A stretch of 64,000 nucleotides of DNA from Ogataea parapolymorpha DL-1 (taxonomy: Eukaryota > Ascomycota > Pichiomycetes > Pichiales > Pichiaceae), in NCBI RefSeq assembly GCF_000187245.1, contig NC_027863.1:494735-558734 (forward strand), in the 5' to 3' direction. Both the position numbers and the translations under genes were made by a program. Numbering within the stretch: the stretch's first letter is position 1; each line of letters begins with the position of its first letter. Of this stretch, positions 43,981 through 54,500 are shown piece after piece. A model generated the notes under the pieces. The model did not search any database. It was not told the origin of the DNA and worked only from the letters and a program-made list of their open reading frames with translations.

Positions 43981-46038
43981 ATGGTTCCGCGTCCCCTTCT
44001 TGTTGAGGTCCCAGAATATGTGGACTCCGTTGAGGACGGTGGCGAGATCAAACTGGTCGATTCGCACGAAAAGACAGTCTCGTGTTTCTACAGTCTGTGG
44101 TCGCTTTTCCACGGACGCCACAAGGTTGCTCTGACTGAAACAGAGACAAAGGCGGAGCAGATCTACAACGAGCTGAAATATGAGAAGCCCGTGGCTGTTG
44201 ACCGCGTGGACACCACGAGCAGGCTGACACGTTTGAGAAGTTTGATGAGATCCTTCGAAATCGGCGTCTATATTGTTCCGTCGCAGGACGAGCATCAGAG
44301 CGAGTACACTTCTCCCAAAGACCAACGCCGCGAATTTATTTCCGGCTTCACCGGAAGCGCTGGAGTGGCCGTGGTGTCACAGGACGACGCTGTGTTGTCG
44401 ACTGATGGCCGCTATTTTCTCCAGGCAGAGCGGCAGCTGGACAAAAATTGGACTTTGCTGAAACAAGGAGTCCGAGGAGTTATGACTTGGCAGCAGTGGT
44501 GTATTGAGAACGCAAAACTGTCCAAATTCAAAACGATTGCTGTTGATCCACGGCTGGTGGACCACAAACTTGGAATGTTTCTCCAGGAAAGATGCCACAG
44601 TGCCAACATCGAGTTCCTGCCCCTGATGGACAATTTGGTCGACAAAGTGATGAAGTTCGAGCACTACACGCCGCCTGTGCCTAAGTTGGACTATATTTTT
44701 GAGCACGAAATGCGCTTCGCAGGTGAGCACGCCGCAAGCAAGATCGCGCGTGTCCAGGACTATCTTCGAGAGACTGATGCTTTTGCCCTGATCGTGTCGC
44801 AGCTTGAGGAAGTGGCGTGGCTTTTTAATCTCCGTGGCAGCTCTATCCCGTACAATCCTGTGTTTTTCTCCTATGCCATTGTCAAGCTGGATGGCGTGGA
44901 ACTGTTTCTGGATAAGTCGAAGCTGACTCCAAAGGTTTCCAAATATTTGTCCACAATTGCCAATCTTACAGTTTGCAGCTACTCGCAATTTTGGGATAGC
45001 ATCCCTGCCCTTACAAACAAATCCAGTGACTCGCGCGTCGTGGTGCTTTCGAACAGTCCCAGCTATGCTCTGTATATGAACGTTGCAGCCGCTTTTGAAG
45101 TCAGAAACCGGTCTCTTATCACTGAATTCAAAGGAATCAAAAACCAAACGGAGATTGAGGGCAACCGATTCGCTCAACTTAAAGACTCGGTAGCACTGAT
45201 TCGCACGTTTGCCTGGCTGCACGAAGCGTTTTTACCTCCTCGGGCACAGGTAGACGAGATAGAGGTTGCCACCAAAGCTGCCCATTACCGGAACCTCATG
45301 CCCAACTTCAAAGGACTCTCATTTGAGACGATTTCCAGCACGGGGCCAAACTCGTCGGTGATCCATTATGCCCCGACTATCGAAGACTTCTCTGTGCTTG
45401 ATCCTGATAGTATTTTTCTGCTGGACTCGGGTGCTCAGTATTTGGACGGAACTACAGATATCACTCGCACACTGCATTTCAGCAAGCCTAGCTACGACGA
45501 GATAGAAAAATACACTTTGGTGTTGAAGGGCCATCTAAACGTTGCCATGCTCAAGTTCCCGCCCGGAACGTCGTCGTCATACATTGATTCCTTAGCTAGA
45601 AAGCCGTTGGCAGAAAAAGGACTCAACTATAACCACGGCACGGGTCATGGCATTGATACATTTATTTGTGTTCATGCGGGGCCATGCGGATTATCCCCCG
45701 CTGAGACGAGTTACAACTACAAGCCGCTGGAGCCGGGCAACTTTCTCAGTGACGAGCCGGGATACTACAGAGATAACGAATTTGGTGTCCGGATCGAGAG
45801 CAATTTGCTCGTCGTCGATAGCGAAGATTCGGACGGGACCAAGGTGCTGGAGTTTGACTACTTCACTCTTGTCCCTTTCTGCAAGAACCTCATTGACGTG
45901 AACCTCCTGGAGCCCGAGCAGGTTAGGTGGATCAACGACTTTTACGACAGAATCCGCGCCTCTACCATTCCTATACTGGAGAAGCTTGGCGACACCAGGG
46001 CAATTGATTGGCTACTCAAAGAGACAGAAAAATTATAG
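43981..46038 (+). CDS. FRA1: Aminopeptidase P family protein Fra1
   Basis: 685 residues. Cytosolic X-Pro aminopeptidase homologue; in S. cerevisiae Fra1 works with Fra2 and Grx3/4 to relay mitochondrial iron status to Aft1/Aft2. It has the three-part aminopeptidase P1 structure: two creatinase-type N-terminal domains and a C-terminal pita-bread domain from about 380. All five metal ligands are present: Asp482 and Asp493 in LDSGAQYLDGTTD, His556 in GTGHGID, Glu592 in DEPGYY and Glu606 in VRIESN, so it should be an active Mn-peptidase. S. cerevisiae Fra1 is longer (about 749). Which role dominates here is open. Confidence 0.88.
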   Translation: MVPRPLLVEVPEYVDSVEDGGEIKLVDSHEKTVSCFYSLWSLFHGRHKVALTETETKAEQIYNELKYEKPVAVDRVDTTSRLTRLRSLMRSFEIGVYIVPSQDEHQSEYTSPKDQRREFISGFTGSAGVAVVSQDDAVLSTDGRYFLQAERQLDKNWTLLKQGVRGVMTWQQWCIENAKLSKFKTIAVDPRLVDHKLGMFLQERCHSANIEFLPLMDNLVDKVMKFEHYTPPVPKLDYIFEHEMRFAGEHAASKIARVQDYLRETDAFALIVSQLEEVAWLFNLRGSSIPYNPVFFSYAIVKLDGVELFLDKSKLTPKVSKYLSTIANLTVCSYSQFWDSIPALTNKSSDSRVVVLSNSPSYALYMNVAAAFEVRNRSLITEFKGIKNQTEIEGNRFAQLKDSVALIRTFAWLHEAFLPPRAQVDEIEVATKAAHYRNLMPNFKGLSFETISSTGPNSSVIHYAPTIEDFSVLDPDSIFLLDSGAQYLDGTTDITRTLHFSKPSYDEIEKYTLVLKGHLNVAMLKFPPGTSSSYIDSLARKPLAEKGLNYNHGTGHGIDTFICVHAGPCGLSPAETSYNYKPLEPGNFLSDEPGYYRDNEFGVRIESNLLVVDSEDSDGTKVLEFDYFTLVPFCKNLIDVNLLEPEQVRWINDFYDRIRASTIPILEKLGDTRAIDWLLKETEKL

Positions 46039-46074
46039 TACGTTGATTTTGGGCTATATACAGATCCATTGCTC

Positions 46075-46107
46075 ATGATGATGATGATGATGATAATGAT
46101 GAATATG
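46075..46107 (+). repeat. ATG trinucleotide microsatellite
   Basis: Six perfect ATG units at 46075-46092, then ATA, two more ATG units and a degenerate AATATG. It lies between the convergent FRA1 and WW-protein genes, in the likely shared 3' UTR region, and is non-coding. Confidence 0.9.
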
Positions 46108-46113
46108 GTGAAG

Positions 46114-46440
46114 CTAATGAATTAAATGTTTGACGACCTCGAGCGGACTGTCAAACTGCGAAATCTTTTCGTGCAAATTGACATAGTAATACAGCTGTAG
46201 AACGGGATCGTAGCGGACTTCCCAGTGGGGAGGGAGTTCTTCGAAAGCGTCGGCAAAATCATCTACTGACAAAATAGACTCTGCGGTATCGTTATCCAAG
46301 GAGCCGCAGGAAGTTGGGGAGCTAGCCTGCGTAGAGGTGCTGCTATGCGAGACAGTTTTTTTCAGCAGTCGCGGGAGCATCGTTTTGATCCTCTGCAATT
46401 TGGTACGGTCCATGCTTGTTTTTCGCCCATAATCTTCCAT
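46114..46440 (-). CDS. Small WW-domain protein
   Basis: 108 residues from the ATG at 46440 (the frame extends 14 codons upstream only to a GTG; a second ATG lies at 46413). A single WW domain at the C-terminal end begins LPPHWEVRYDP and continues LQLYYYVNLHEKISQFDSP. The first Trp, the YYY core and the Asn are conserved, but the second Trp is Phe, which usually weakens binding to PPxY ligands. The N-terminal half is basic, then Ser-rich and acidic. No other domain. Orthology to S. cerevisiae Wwm1 is possible but domain position differs. A TATATAA lies about 20 bp before the ATG. Confidence 0.6.
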   Translation of the reverse strand: MEDYGRKTSMDRTKLQRIKTMLPRLLKKTVSHSSTSTQASSPTSCGSLDNDTAESILSVDDFADAFEELPPHWEVRYDPVLQLYYYVNLHEKISQFDSPLEVVKHLIH

Positions 46441-46627
46441 CTCGGCAGTCAGGGTATTATATAGTTGGTCAGCGATATGCACCCTAAGTCATCGCTTGAT
46501 ACATATGTAAGCGTGGAGTGGCAAAAATTGACTCGGTCCGACTCCCGTTCGGGCCGACGCAGTAAAAAAAATATTATTCGCGGTCTTTATTTCTAATACG
46601 GAGTTAAGACACTCATGGAGTTCGGAT

Positions 46628-49600
46628 TTACATAAGCGTGGTCCGGCCGCCAATATCTGTGCTTGCCTGACCGTCCGGCAAGTGGCCCTCTCGTTTGCCG
46701 TCGACAAACTGCGAGTAGATGCGGGCAAAGTTGCGCAGCTCCTTGTTGGAGATACTCTTTTTGGTTTCTTCTAGAGCGATCTCGAAGTGACTGTTGTAGA
46801 TAACGATCTGGTTTGGCTTTCCGCCAGAATCTTGCTCCGCATCGTTCCATGAGCTCAAATCCGTAACATGCAGGTTCTTACAAATTGTGTCGATTTTGCT
46901 GGCAATATTGCCCGAAGGTTGCAAGTTTTTGAGCATGCTAAAAAATTCAATTTTGCGTTCCGTAGTGCCCTCATTCGCGTCTGTAAGCTGGTCAAGATTA
47001 TCGTGCACAGCTTTCAGATACGCATTGTAGACAAAAGCTTGTAAATCTGCACCGGAGTAGCCTTCAAGTTTTCGGGCAAAGTGTTCGAGCTGGCATTCGT
47101 CAGACACCTGGAATTTGGAAGCAACCGTCTGCAATATGTCCAGTCGGTTCTGGTAGTCGGGCAGGTCGCACAGAATTGCCTTGTCCAGTCGACCTGGTCT
47201 CAACAGAGCAGAATCAATTAGATCCGGACGCGAAGTGGCAGCCAGCACGTACACGCCGTCGAGTCCTTCGGCACCGTCCATCTGCGTCAGCAGCTGGTTG
47301 ACCACTCTGTCGGTGACTCCGGTCGAGTCGTGGCCTCTCTTCGGGGCAATCGAATCGAACTCGTCGAAAAACAAGACACACGGCTTTGCGCTTTGTGCTC
47401 TATCAAATAGCTCTCTGATGCTCTGTTCGGAAGCTCCAATATATTTGTTTAAAATTTCCGGGCCCTTGATGGAGATGAAATTTAAACCGCATTGCGACAC
47501 CACGGCTGAAGCCAGAAGCGTTTTTCCACATCCGGGGTATCCGTACAGCAGGATTCCAGAACGCAGACGCAGGGGACAGTTTGCGAAAATGGGGGCATAT
47601 TTGGTTGGCCATTCTAAAGTCTCCAGAAGCACCCGCTTCGCGTCTTTAAGACCACCGATGTCTGACCAGGCCACACCTGACTTCTGCAACTTCACTCCAC
47701 GCAAAGACGACGGAACAAACCCCTGCAATGCGCGCTCAAAATTTGAGGCTCGCAGATGGAAGTCGTCGTTGTCGATTGTCGACGATATGTAGTCGTGGAA
47801 CGTCCTGTCAGCAAGCACCTTGAGATCTGACGGAAGGTATCCCTCTGTTTCAACGGTGATGTCGTTTAAAATCTCCTCTTTTTCGAGATCCATGTTGTAT
47901 TCGTCAATAAAGCTCCGTAGCAATTCTTTTCGCAGCTCTTTATCTGGAGCTTTCAGACTAAACTCCTGCTGGATGAGATGGGTCTGGAAAACCGTTGCAT
48001 TCAGCGCTTCCTTCGACTTTGACGAGCACAGAAGCGAGATTTCCCGTTCTCGTGTAAGGACTTTTAATGAGTTGACCAAAAATTCGCTCACCTGCCTGCT
48101 GAGCCCGGAGTCTCCGTGCTCCATTTCCTGAGGAATAAGAGAGTCTAAGTTTTCCAGCACGAGCAGAGACGGCGAGTGCCAGTTGGCTTCCTTGACTGCG
48201 TCCTCCAGTAGGGTTTTAATTGCGTGGAAATTGTCGTTTGAGATTGTCTCGCAGTTGATATTCTTCGAATAGTATCCGTGCAGCGTCACTAGGCGATGTA
48301 CAACCTCGTTGATCAAGGTTGTTTTGCCCGAACCCGAGGCGCCAGAAAGAACACAGTTATGGCCATGTCTGACGGACCTGACTAATCGGGCAATAAGATC
48401 CTTGTGTCCTACGATCGACAGCTCTTTTGGCTCGTATCGTCTCTCCACAAACGACTCAGGTTTCAGCCGTTCGTCCCCTAGCTCGAAATTTGGCAATTTG
48501 TCGCCTAGCAAGGCCCACTGGTAGCCGTCTCTCAGCTCCAAAAACCCTCCCTGGGGCAGCAGGTCAGGAATCACCGGCACCTTCATGCCGTTAGTGATCG
48601 GACATTTTGTGAAATTTAACCGTTTGAAGTGTTCCTGGAATTTTGCACTCAGTTCCTTTTTTGCCTCTGCCTGCTTCAGTTGCCGGTCCTGGTCCTGCTT
48701 AAAAGCCAGCTCATTCACGGTTGATGTTTGTGTGATAATTTTGTGCAAAACAACTGTGTGGATGTCGGTACCATATTTTTGCGGAGCAGCCTCAATACAA
48801 ACCATGTCTCCGCAACGGTACTCAATACCGAGCGCAATCGCTAGCAGAGGTGAGACGCCAGCGCTGCGTCGCGGAGCAAGCGGGTCGTGCACTAGTATGG
48901 CTACCACTTTCCGCTGCTCTGTGTCGGTCTGTGCAACCGAGCCGTTGACGCTTTTATGGTCAACCACAGAAGCGGAGTTGTTCCTTGAGCTACCTGAAGA
49001 TCCAGTTTCGTGGTTCTTCGTCTGCTCGGCCACAGAGCTTGCTTTTGCAGGCGTTCCCGGTCCCGTGACCACAGAAACCTGCACGTATTTTATGGATTTG
49101 AACTGGTGGTTGATAAAGTTCTGGTCCAGATTGACGTATATTTCGTAATTTGCGGATGAATGGTTAACATGCTGAAAAGTATAGTGCGGCAGAGAAATCG
49201 AGCGCAGAAGACAAGAGGGCACAGGGTCAAATTGCGAGGAGCGGCGACCAGACACAGACCGTCTGCGTCGTGAGGACCCGTCGCTCTGCTGTTTCTCGCG
49301 TCTATGCACCTTCGGTATGATGTGCAGCTCGGAGTCGTTGACCAGGATTCCGCGCTCGATCTCCTCGGTTTCCGATTTGATTTTTTTCACCACAAACTTG
49401 ATCACGTTGTTAGGGCTGGAGCTGGGGTAAACGGCGAGTTTCTGGCCCAAAACGGCGCATCTCACCTGGTTCAAAAATCGATCCTCGACCGTCTGGGCGT
49501 ACATTTCGGTCAGCTCCCAGTCCGAGCTTGTTTCAGGCTCTAGTTCGACGGACTGGATCTTGGGGAGCGAGAGAGATAAACGAATGACGATTCTCCTCGA

Positions 49601-49852
49601 CTCCCGAAGTCCAATGGAGCTTGCGTAGACAGAGTCGATCTCCATGGTTTTCGGATCGCTTGAAAAATAGCCGTTCCAACCAACGAGCCATTTTGTGTCC
49701 TTCTTCGCTCCACTGGGACGGAAGTTGAGCTCCACCGCAATGTTCTGAATGAGTATGTTGTTGGCGAGAAATGGGTTAATCAGGGGCGCCGGCAGGTTGA
49801 CAAGACAGTTGTTGAGTGGCCTGAACACCACGGTTACCTCCTGTGAGTCCAT
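46628..49852 (-). CDS. PEX1: Peroxisomal AAA ATPase Pex1
   Basis: 1074 residues. With Pex6 it forms the hetero-hexameric exportomer motor that extracts ubiquitinated Pex5 from the peroxisomal membrane; essential for matrix import and growth on methanol. Two N-terminal double-psi-barrel-like domains occupy about 1-170, with a Ser/Arg-rich linker after. D1 has a Walker A near 502 (GASGSGKT) with a divergent Walker B (LLVLENLDS). D2 has Walker A near 767 (GYPGCGKT), Walker B near 827 (VLFFDEFDS) and the second region of homology LLRPGRLDKAI. The active D2 and degenerate D1 agree with known Pex1. The ATG at 49852 is the first of the frame. Confidence 0.96.
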   Translation of the reverse strand: MDSQEVTVVFRPLNNCLVNLPAPLINPFLANNILIQNIAVELNFRPSGAKKDTKWLVGWNGYFSSDPKTMEIDSVYASSIGLRESRRIVIRLSLSLPKIQSVELEPETSSDWELTEMYAQTVEDRFLNQVRCAVLGQKLAVYPSSSPNNVIKFVVKKIKSETEEIERGILVNDSELHIIPKVHRREKQQSDGSSRRRRSVSGRRSSQFDPVPSCLLRSISLPHYTFQHVNHSSANYEIYVNLDQNFINHQFKSIKYVQVSVVTGPGTPAKASSVAEQTKNHETGSSGSSRNNSASVVDHKSVNGSVAQTDTEQRKVVAILVHDPLAPRRSAGVSPLLAIALGIEYRCGDMVCIEAAPQKYGTDIHTVVLHKIITQTSTVNELAFKQDQDRQLKQAEAKKELSAKFQEHFKRLNFTKCPITNGMKVPVIPDLLPQGGFLELRDGYQWALLGDKLPNFELGDERLKPESFVERRYEPKELSIVGHKDLIARLVRSVRHGHNCVLSGASGSGKTTLINEVVHRLVTLHGYYSKNINCETISNDNFHAIKTLLEDAVKEANWHSPSLLVLENLDSLIPQEMEHGDSGLSRQVSEFLVNSLKVLTREREISLLCSSKSKEALNATVFQTHLIQQEFSLKAPDKELRKELLRSFIDEYNMDLEKEEILNDITVETEGYLPSDLKVLADRTFHDYISSTIDNDDFHLRASNFERALQGFVPSSLRGVKLQKSGVAWSDIGGLKDAKRVLLETLEWPTKYAPIFANCPLRLRSGILLYGYPGCGKTLLASAVVSQCGLNFISIKGPEILNKYIGASEQSIRELFDRAQSAKPCVLFFDEFDSIAPKRGHDSTGVTDRVVNQLLTQMDGAEGLDGVYVLAATSRPDLIDSALLRPGRLDKAILCDLPDYQNRLDILQTVASKFQVSDECQLEHFARKLEGYSGADLQAFVYNAYLKAVHDNLDQLTDANEGTTERKIEFFSMLKNLQPSGNIASKIDTICKNLHVTDLSSWNDAEQDSGGKPNQIVIYNSHFEIALEETKKSISNKELRNFARIYSQFVDGKREGHLPDGQASTDIGGRTTLM

Positions 49853-50018
49853 AATGAGCGGATTTGAATTTTCCCCGAATTATTTGACCCGCTTTAAATA
49901 CCACTTGGTGCTCGGTTTACCTAAATTGGATCATTTTGTCGATAAGGGTCGATTGGCGGTCGAGTGAAAAATCCGCGTCGACAAAACAAACCATAGTAAA
50001 TTTTATTATTCTCGTGTC

Positions 50019-50675
50019 ATGCCGGCCAAGGGGTGGAAAAAAGATGGCGATGACTCGAATTTCGAGACGGCAGCCGACAACGAGAAAGTTTCCATTGAGT
50101 CGATGCTGTTTCCCAAAGCCACAGTGCACAAGGTGGCGAAACACGTCCTGTCGCAGTCGGAAACCAACATGATCCTCGCGAAAGAGTCGCAGACCGTTTT
50201 GCAACGCGGGTCGGTGCTATTTGTGAACTACTTGTACCATCACGCGAAACAGGTGGCGAAGGAGCAAGGACGCAAAGTTGTCAACGCGAACGACGTGCTT
50301 GCCGGCCTCGAGCGCGCCCAGTTTGCCGGATTTGTGCCCGCTCTGAGTGAGGAGCTGGAAAAATTCAACTTACGCAAGGAACATAAGAAAAAGAAGAAGG
50401 ACGAGATCAACGAGCCGGATGATGAACAGGAAAACGAGAACAAGCGGGCAAAGGTGGACGTGGACGAGGCAATGACCGAGGACGTTCCGGACACGACTCA
50501 GGACGATGCAACCGCCGAAGCCACGGAAGCAGGCGAGGACACTGAGGAAGCCGAGGAAGATGCCGAGGGTGACGAGGCGCCTACGCTGACCGCGTCGCAG
50601 CGTTTGCAGCAGGAGATGAAGGAGCTCGAGGGAGACGAGCCTACAGAAACGGCCGAATCGGAAAACGAAGGGTAG
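50019..50675 (+). CDS. DPB4: Histone-fold protein Dpb4 (DNA polymerase epsilon / chromatin remodeller subunit)
   Basis: 218 residues. NF-YB-type histone-fold protein that pairs with Dpb3 in DNA polymerase epsilon and with Dls1 in the ISW2/CHRAC remodeller. The histone fold spans about 28-110: SIESMLFPKATVHKVAKHVL, then a long central helix including LQRGSVLFVNYLYHHAKQVA and VVNANDVLAGLERAQF. The C-terminal half is a Lys-rich patch followed by a long Glu/Asp/Thr-rich acidic tail, as in other Dpb4 proteins. The ATG lies 166 bp from the divergent PEX1 ATG. Convergent with NYV1 at a 12-bp gap. Confidence 0.9.
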   Translation: MPAKGWKKDGDDSNFETAADNEKVSIESMLFPKATVHKVAKHVLSQSETNMILAKESQTVLQRGSVLFVNYLYHHAKQVAKEQGRKVVNANDVLAGLERAQFAGFVPALSEELEKFNLRKEHKKKKKDEINEPDDEQENENKRAKVDVDEAMTEDVPDTTQDDATAEATEAGEDTEEAEEDAEGDEAPTLTASQRLQQEMKELEGDEPTETAESENEG

Positions 50676-50687
50676 AATTATATTGCA

Positions 50688-51503
50688 TTAGATTGTCTTC
50701 TGGTGGGGCTGAGACGGTTTAGAAGGATGGAGACATCTCGTGTAGAATGGCAGGCCGCACTCGAGGCCGACAAATAGATATATCACGAAAAGGACGACGG
50801 TGCTGACAAGAACGATGAATTTGATGTTTGACCACCAGAGTTTGCGCTTTACCATCACAGTTCTTCTGCGGAACGAGCCAGCAGAGGAGTTGAGATTGTT
50901 GGTTTTGTTAATGAGCGAGTTGAGGTTTTCGCCCCTGTTGAGGATGCGGTCGATGTTTTCGGACATGAGATCTCGAATTTCGTCTAGTTCGTTAGTTGTG
51001 GTGGCTCCGTAGTTGGCCGTCAACTGCCGCAGCTTGAGTTCATGATCCACAATCAGATCGCGCATCCTGTTCTTAAATTCGTAACTGAGCGTGCCGTCTT
51101 CCGTTTGATAGAAGTGCGTCAAATACTCCTCCATGATTTTCTCCATGAGATTGTAAACGAAGCGATCGAGCATGCGATCATTGCAAAGAGCCACGATTGT
51201 AATTAAGTTGTTATTTTTCATCAGTTTCTTGTGGTAGTAGAGCATCAGGTTCGTGAGCACGTTGCGTGGAGTCGTCCCATGCGAACCCGTCACACCCATT
51301 ACTACGTTGTCCGCCAGTTTGAGGCTGTTGATTCTTGTCTCCTGGACAGAATTGATCACCCCCAGATTCTTCGACACAAGCTCCGAATAGTTTACATTCA
51401 GCTTGCTCGTAAGATTGACATTGTCGTAGGTGTATAGCGTTGTGGAATTCAGGCTCAGCGCAGCGTAGTAGACGCTGCTGTCGAGCTCTTGCTCAAGGCT
51501 CAT
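50688..51503 (-). CDS. NYV1: Vacuolar R-SNARE Nyv1 (longin/VAMP7-like)
   Basis: 271 residues; S. cerevisiae Nyv1 is 253. Vacuolar R-SNARE that pairs with Vam3, Vti1 and Vam7 in homotypic vacuole fusion. The N-terminal ~130 residues form a longin-type domain (YYAALSLNSTTLYTY). The SNARE motif lies at about 165-225 (DEIRDLMSENIDRILNRGEN), with an Arg in the zero-layer region. A single transmembrane anchor follows a WW-basic juxtamembrane stretch (LWWSNIKFIVLVSTVVLFVIY). An unusual ~30-residue luminal tail rich in Pro, Cys and His (GLPFYTRCLHPSKPSQPHQ) follows; most R-SNAREs end soon after the anchor. It could also be called a VAMP7-type SNARE. Confidence 0.8.
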   Translation of the reverse strand: MSLEQELDSSVYYAALSLNSTTLYTYDNVNLTSKLNVNYSELVSKNLGVINSVQETRINSLKLADNVVMGVTGSHGTTPRNVLTNLMLYYHKKLMKNNNLITIVALCNDRMLDRFVYNLMEKIMEEYLTHFYQTEDGTLSYEFKNRMRDLIVDHELKLRQLTANYGATTTNELDEIRDLMSENIDRILNRGENLNSLINKTNNLNSSAGSFRRRTVMVKRKLWWSNIKFIVLVSTVVLFVIYLFVGLECGLPFYTRCLHPSKPSQPHQKTI

Positions 51504-51560
51504 GCAAATAAATAATCAATTTAATCACGTAATCAAAATAGCTGTGCATTTATATACATT

Positions 51561-54500
51561 TTACACAGGCATTTGGTAGTGCAGATCAGTGAAGTCGGAG
51601 ACCAGAAGCACCTCCAGCGGCCCAGACGTAGTCACCGTCAACGTCCCCTCGACCTTGTCGACTCCAGCCACTCGTTTTGGAGAGAGCCGTTTTATAGCGT
51701 AGATTTGGTCCGTTTCGAGGTCGCAGGCTATGGCGAACCACGTTTCCCGCTGCGGCTTCGAAAACTTCGGACAATACACCTTGAAATCGCGATTCAGGGG
51801 AGGGTTCGAGTGCACCAGCTCGACGTGGATCTCCTTGTCTGTCTTCACAGCCTTGTATTTGCCAACAGGAAGAGTCGAGACAATCTTTTTAAACTGGTCG
51901 TAATTCTTCGGTTTCAGCCGGTGAGCCAATTTTTTCAGCTCTCCGGTTTGCTCGCCGGCTTTCTGGAGCAATGAAACCGGTGGCAGTCCTGTGAATTCGC
52001 CATCGTTGTCTGTTTTTTCCCAGTCATTTGCTCTTAGGCCAGGCAAAGTGTAAATAAAGTCCTCGTCAAACCAGATTGCCTGCTTCACGCACTGCATCAG
52101 TCTGATCAGCATCAACACCGTTGACAGGTAGCCCAGCTCTGCTGCTGCATCGATATATGCCTGCAATATACGCAGACTCTGATCCAGCACAGAAACGGTG
52201 TCCTGAGAGTAGTCTGCAATTGGCAGCTCGATTCTCGAGAAATAGGCCTGCAGCAGTAGGAACGCCTTGATGTGCGGGTCCCAGATGAACTCCGCATTTT
52301 CCATGTCGTTGGCAGGATAGCGCATCTGCTGCGACAGCTCCATGTTGATCAACTCCTCGCCGTGGCGTGTTGGCAGCTCGTCATACTCGGTGGCTTCGGC
52401 CAGCCATCTTAGACACTGGCGGAATGAGGCTTTGGGAACAACAGATTTGAGCAAGTTGCGCAACGTTTTGTGCGACAAGTAATAGTACGAGGCTATCTGG
52501 AGGAATGGCGTTGGTTTTAACTTGTCGGAGTATGAAATCACACATTTGGATTCCTTCAAGTTCTCAATAGAATTATCGATCAGGTCGCTCAAAAACTTGC
52601 TTATTCCCTCGGTGCTGTTATCGGTAATTCCGTAGTATGTCGGGTTATGGTGAGCTCTTCTATACAGGAACGTCCAGGTGAGGAACTCAACCGCGTCCTG
52701 TCTGGTTTTGATAGTTCCTGCCGAAATCTCAGCTCCCAGGTGGTTATCCAGCACTTTGTGGAGCGACGACTCAACTGGGAACCCGACATTGAGAAAATGC
52801 TTGTAAAACTGTTTTTTCGATTCCTTGGTGAACACAATAGCCACACCGCTGGTGTCAAAAGCCGGTCTTCCTGCTCGCCCCATCATCTGCAAAATGTCCG
52901 TCAGGTCCATGTCTCTGTAACCCTCGATTTTGGCATCGAAAAACTGCGTGCCCTTGATGATCACCAGATACGCAGGCAAGTTGACTCCCCAGGCGAGTGT
53001 GGACGTGGCAACCAGAATCTGGATCTTGCTCTGCTCAAACAGCTTGTGCGAGATCTGCCGGTCGCTCTCGACCAAACCGGCATGGTGCAGCCCTATACCA
53101 AACTGCAGAGACAGTTTCAGCGTTTCGTCTTTGACTTTTGGCAGAATCTGCTGAAGCTCTGTGTCGTCCATCTTCAGGAACCGTCTTGGGTTTTCCTCCA
53201 TTCCACAAAGATGAATTAGGTCCAGCGCAGTCAGTCGGGTCTGTCTTCGCGAGGCAACAAAAATGAGAACTGGTTTTTGCGGTGAGTGCTGTTTGATGGC
53301 CATGAAGGCTGGCTTGTTCATCGTTTTCATCAGCGGACAGAAAGCCAAGTTGTCAGGGAACCCATCAATATACATCTGCAAGGGCACCGGCCGCACGCTG
53401 GGCGGGAAATTAAACAGACCTTCCCTCACACCCAGCCAGCCGGCCATGTCCATGGCGTTGGAAATGGCAGTCGACAGACCAAGGAGCCGGATAGGCTTTT
53501 TAGTGAAGGACGAGACAAAGTTCATTCTGCTCACGATGATCTCCAAAATTGGACCTCTGTCGCTCGCCAGCAGATGAATTTCATCCATAATCACAAGCGA
53601 AACGTCCTGCACAAATTTCCGTGTCTGCCAGTTACGAGAAATACCGTCAAATTTCTCTGGAGTGGTGATAATTATGTCGGCCTCGCGCACCTCGCGCGCC
53701 TCCGGCAGCGAGTCTCCCGTCATTTCCACCACTTTGTGCTTTGTATTCCTCGAAATGCGCTCTCTCCAGTCGTCAACCCGCTCTCTAACCAGAGCTTTCA
53801 TTGGCGCAATATACACCACCTTGGACCCAGGAAACTCGTTGAAAGCGTGCCAGATGGCCAGCTCGGCAACCACGGTCTTTCCAGACCCTGTCGGCGAGCC
53901 GACAAACACGCTGGAGTTGGTGTTGTACAGCGTGTGGAACACCATTGTCTGCATCGGGTTGAAATAGTGAAATTTAGCTCCGTAGATACTCTCGATCTCC
54001 TGGTTGTGCAGAGCGGTGATCGGAAGCGGTTGCAGCCGCAAAAGCTTGGTCTGGATAGTCTCGTTGTGTGGCTTGATCAGCTGCTGGAAAGAGACCGCAT
54101 GAACGGTCTCAGACCCAATCCAGCTGTCGCTGAGGGCCCGGACCACGATCTGTGGTGGGGGCGGGTCGCTGAGCGGGATCATAAAGTCCATCTCGTGCGG
54201 CGCGTTCATCTGCCGCTTGCTCAGCAAGAACTTCTCAAAGTGCAATATCGAACCCTTGTCGCTCTCCTCCACCAGAAGCCAGAATATCTGGACGTTGCCG
54301 TGCGTCTCAAAATGCCACGCAAAATCCGGCTCTATGGTCACGTGCACACGCATCACGTTTGTCGTCACGGGAAAAACCTCGGCGTCCACCAGCACGTACG
54401 GGAACCGGCCCACGAGTCTGTACAGAATAGGCCCCATTTTGGCGTTGTGCACGAGGTCTCCGAGCTCAGCCGCGCTCATTTCGCGCAGCGTCTCCATCGA

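Noticed and set aside
43858..44325. N-terminal extension of the PPxY membrane protein
   Set aside because: It runs antisense through FRA1 coding sequence, and the frame does not open at an ATG-based protein-like segment.
46628..49852. Degenerate Walker B in Pex1 D1 as a mutation
   Set aside because: A divergent D1 with an intact D2 is normal for Pex1, so this is not a defect.
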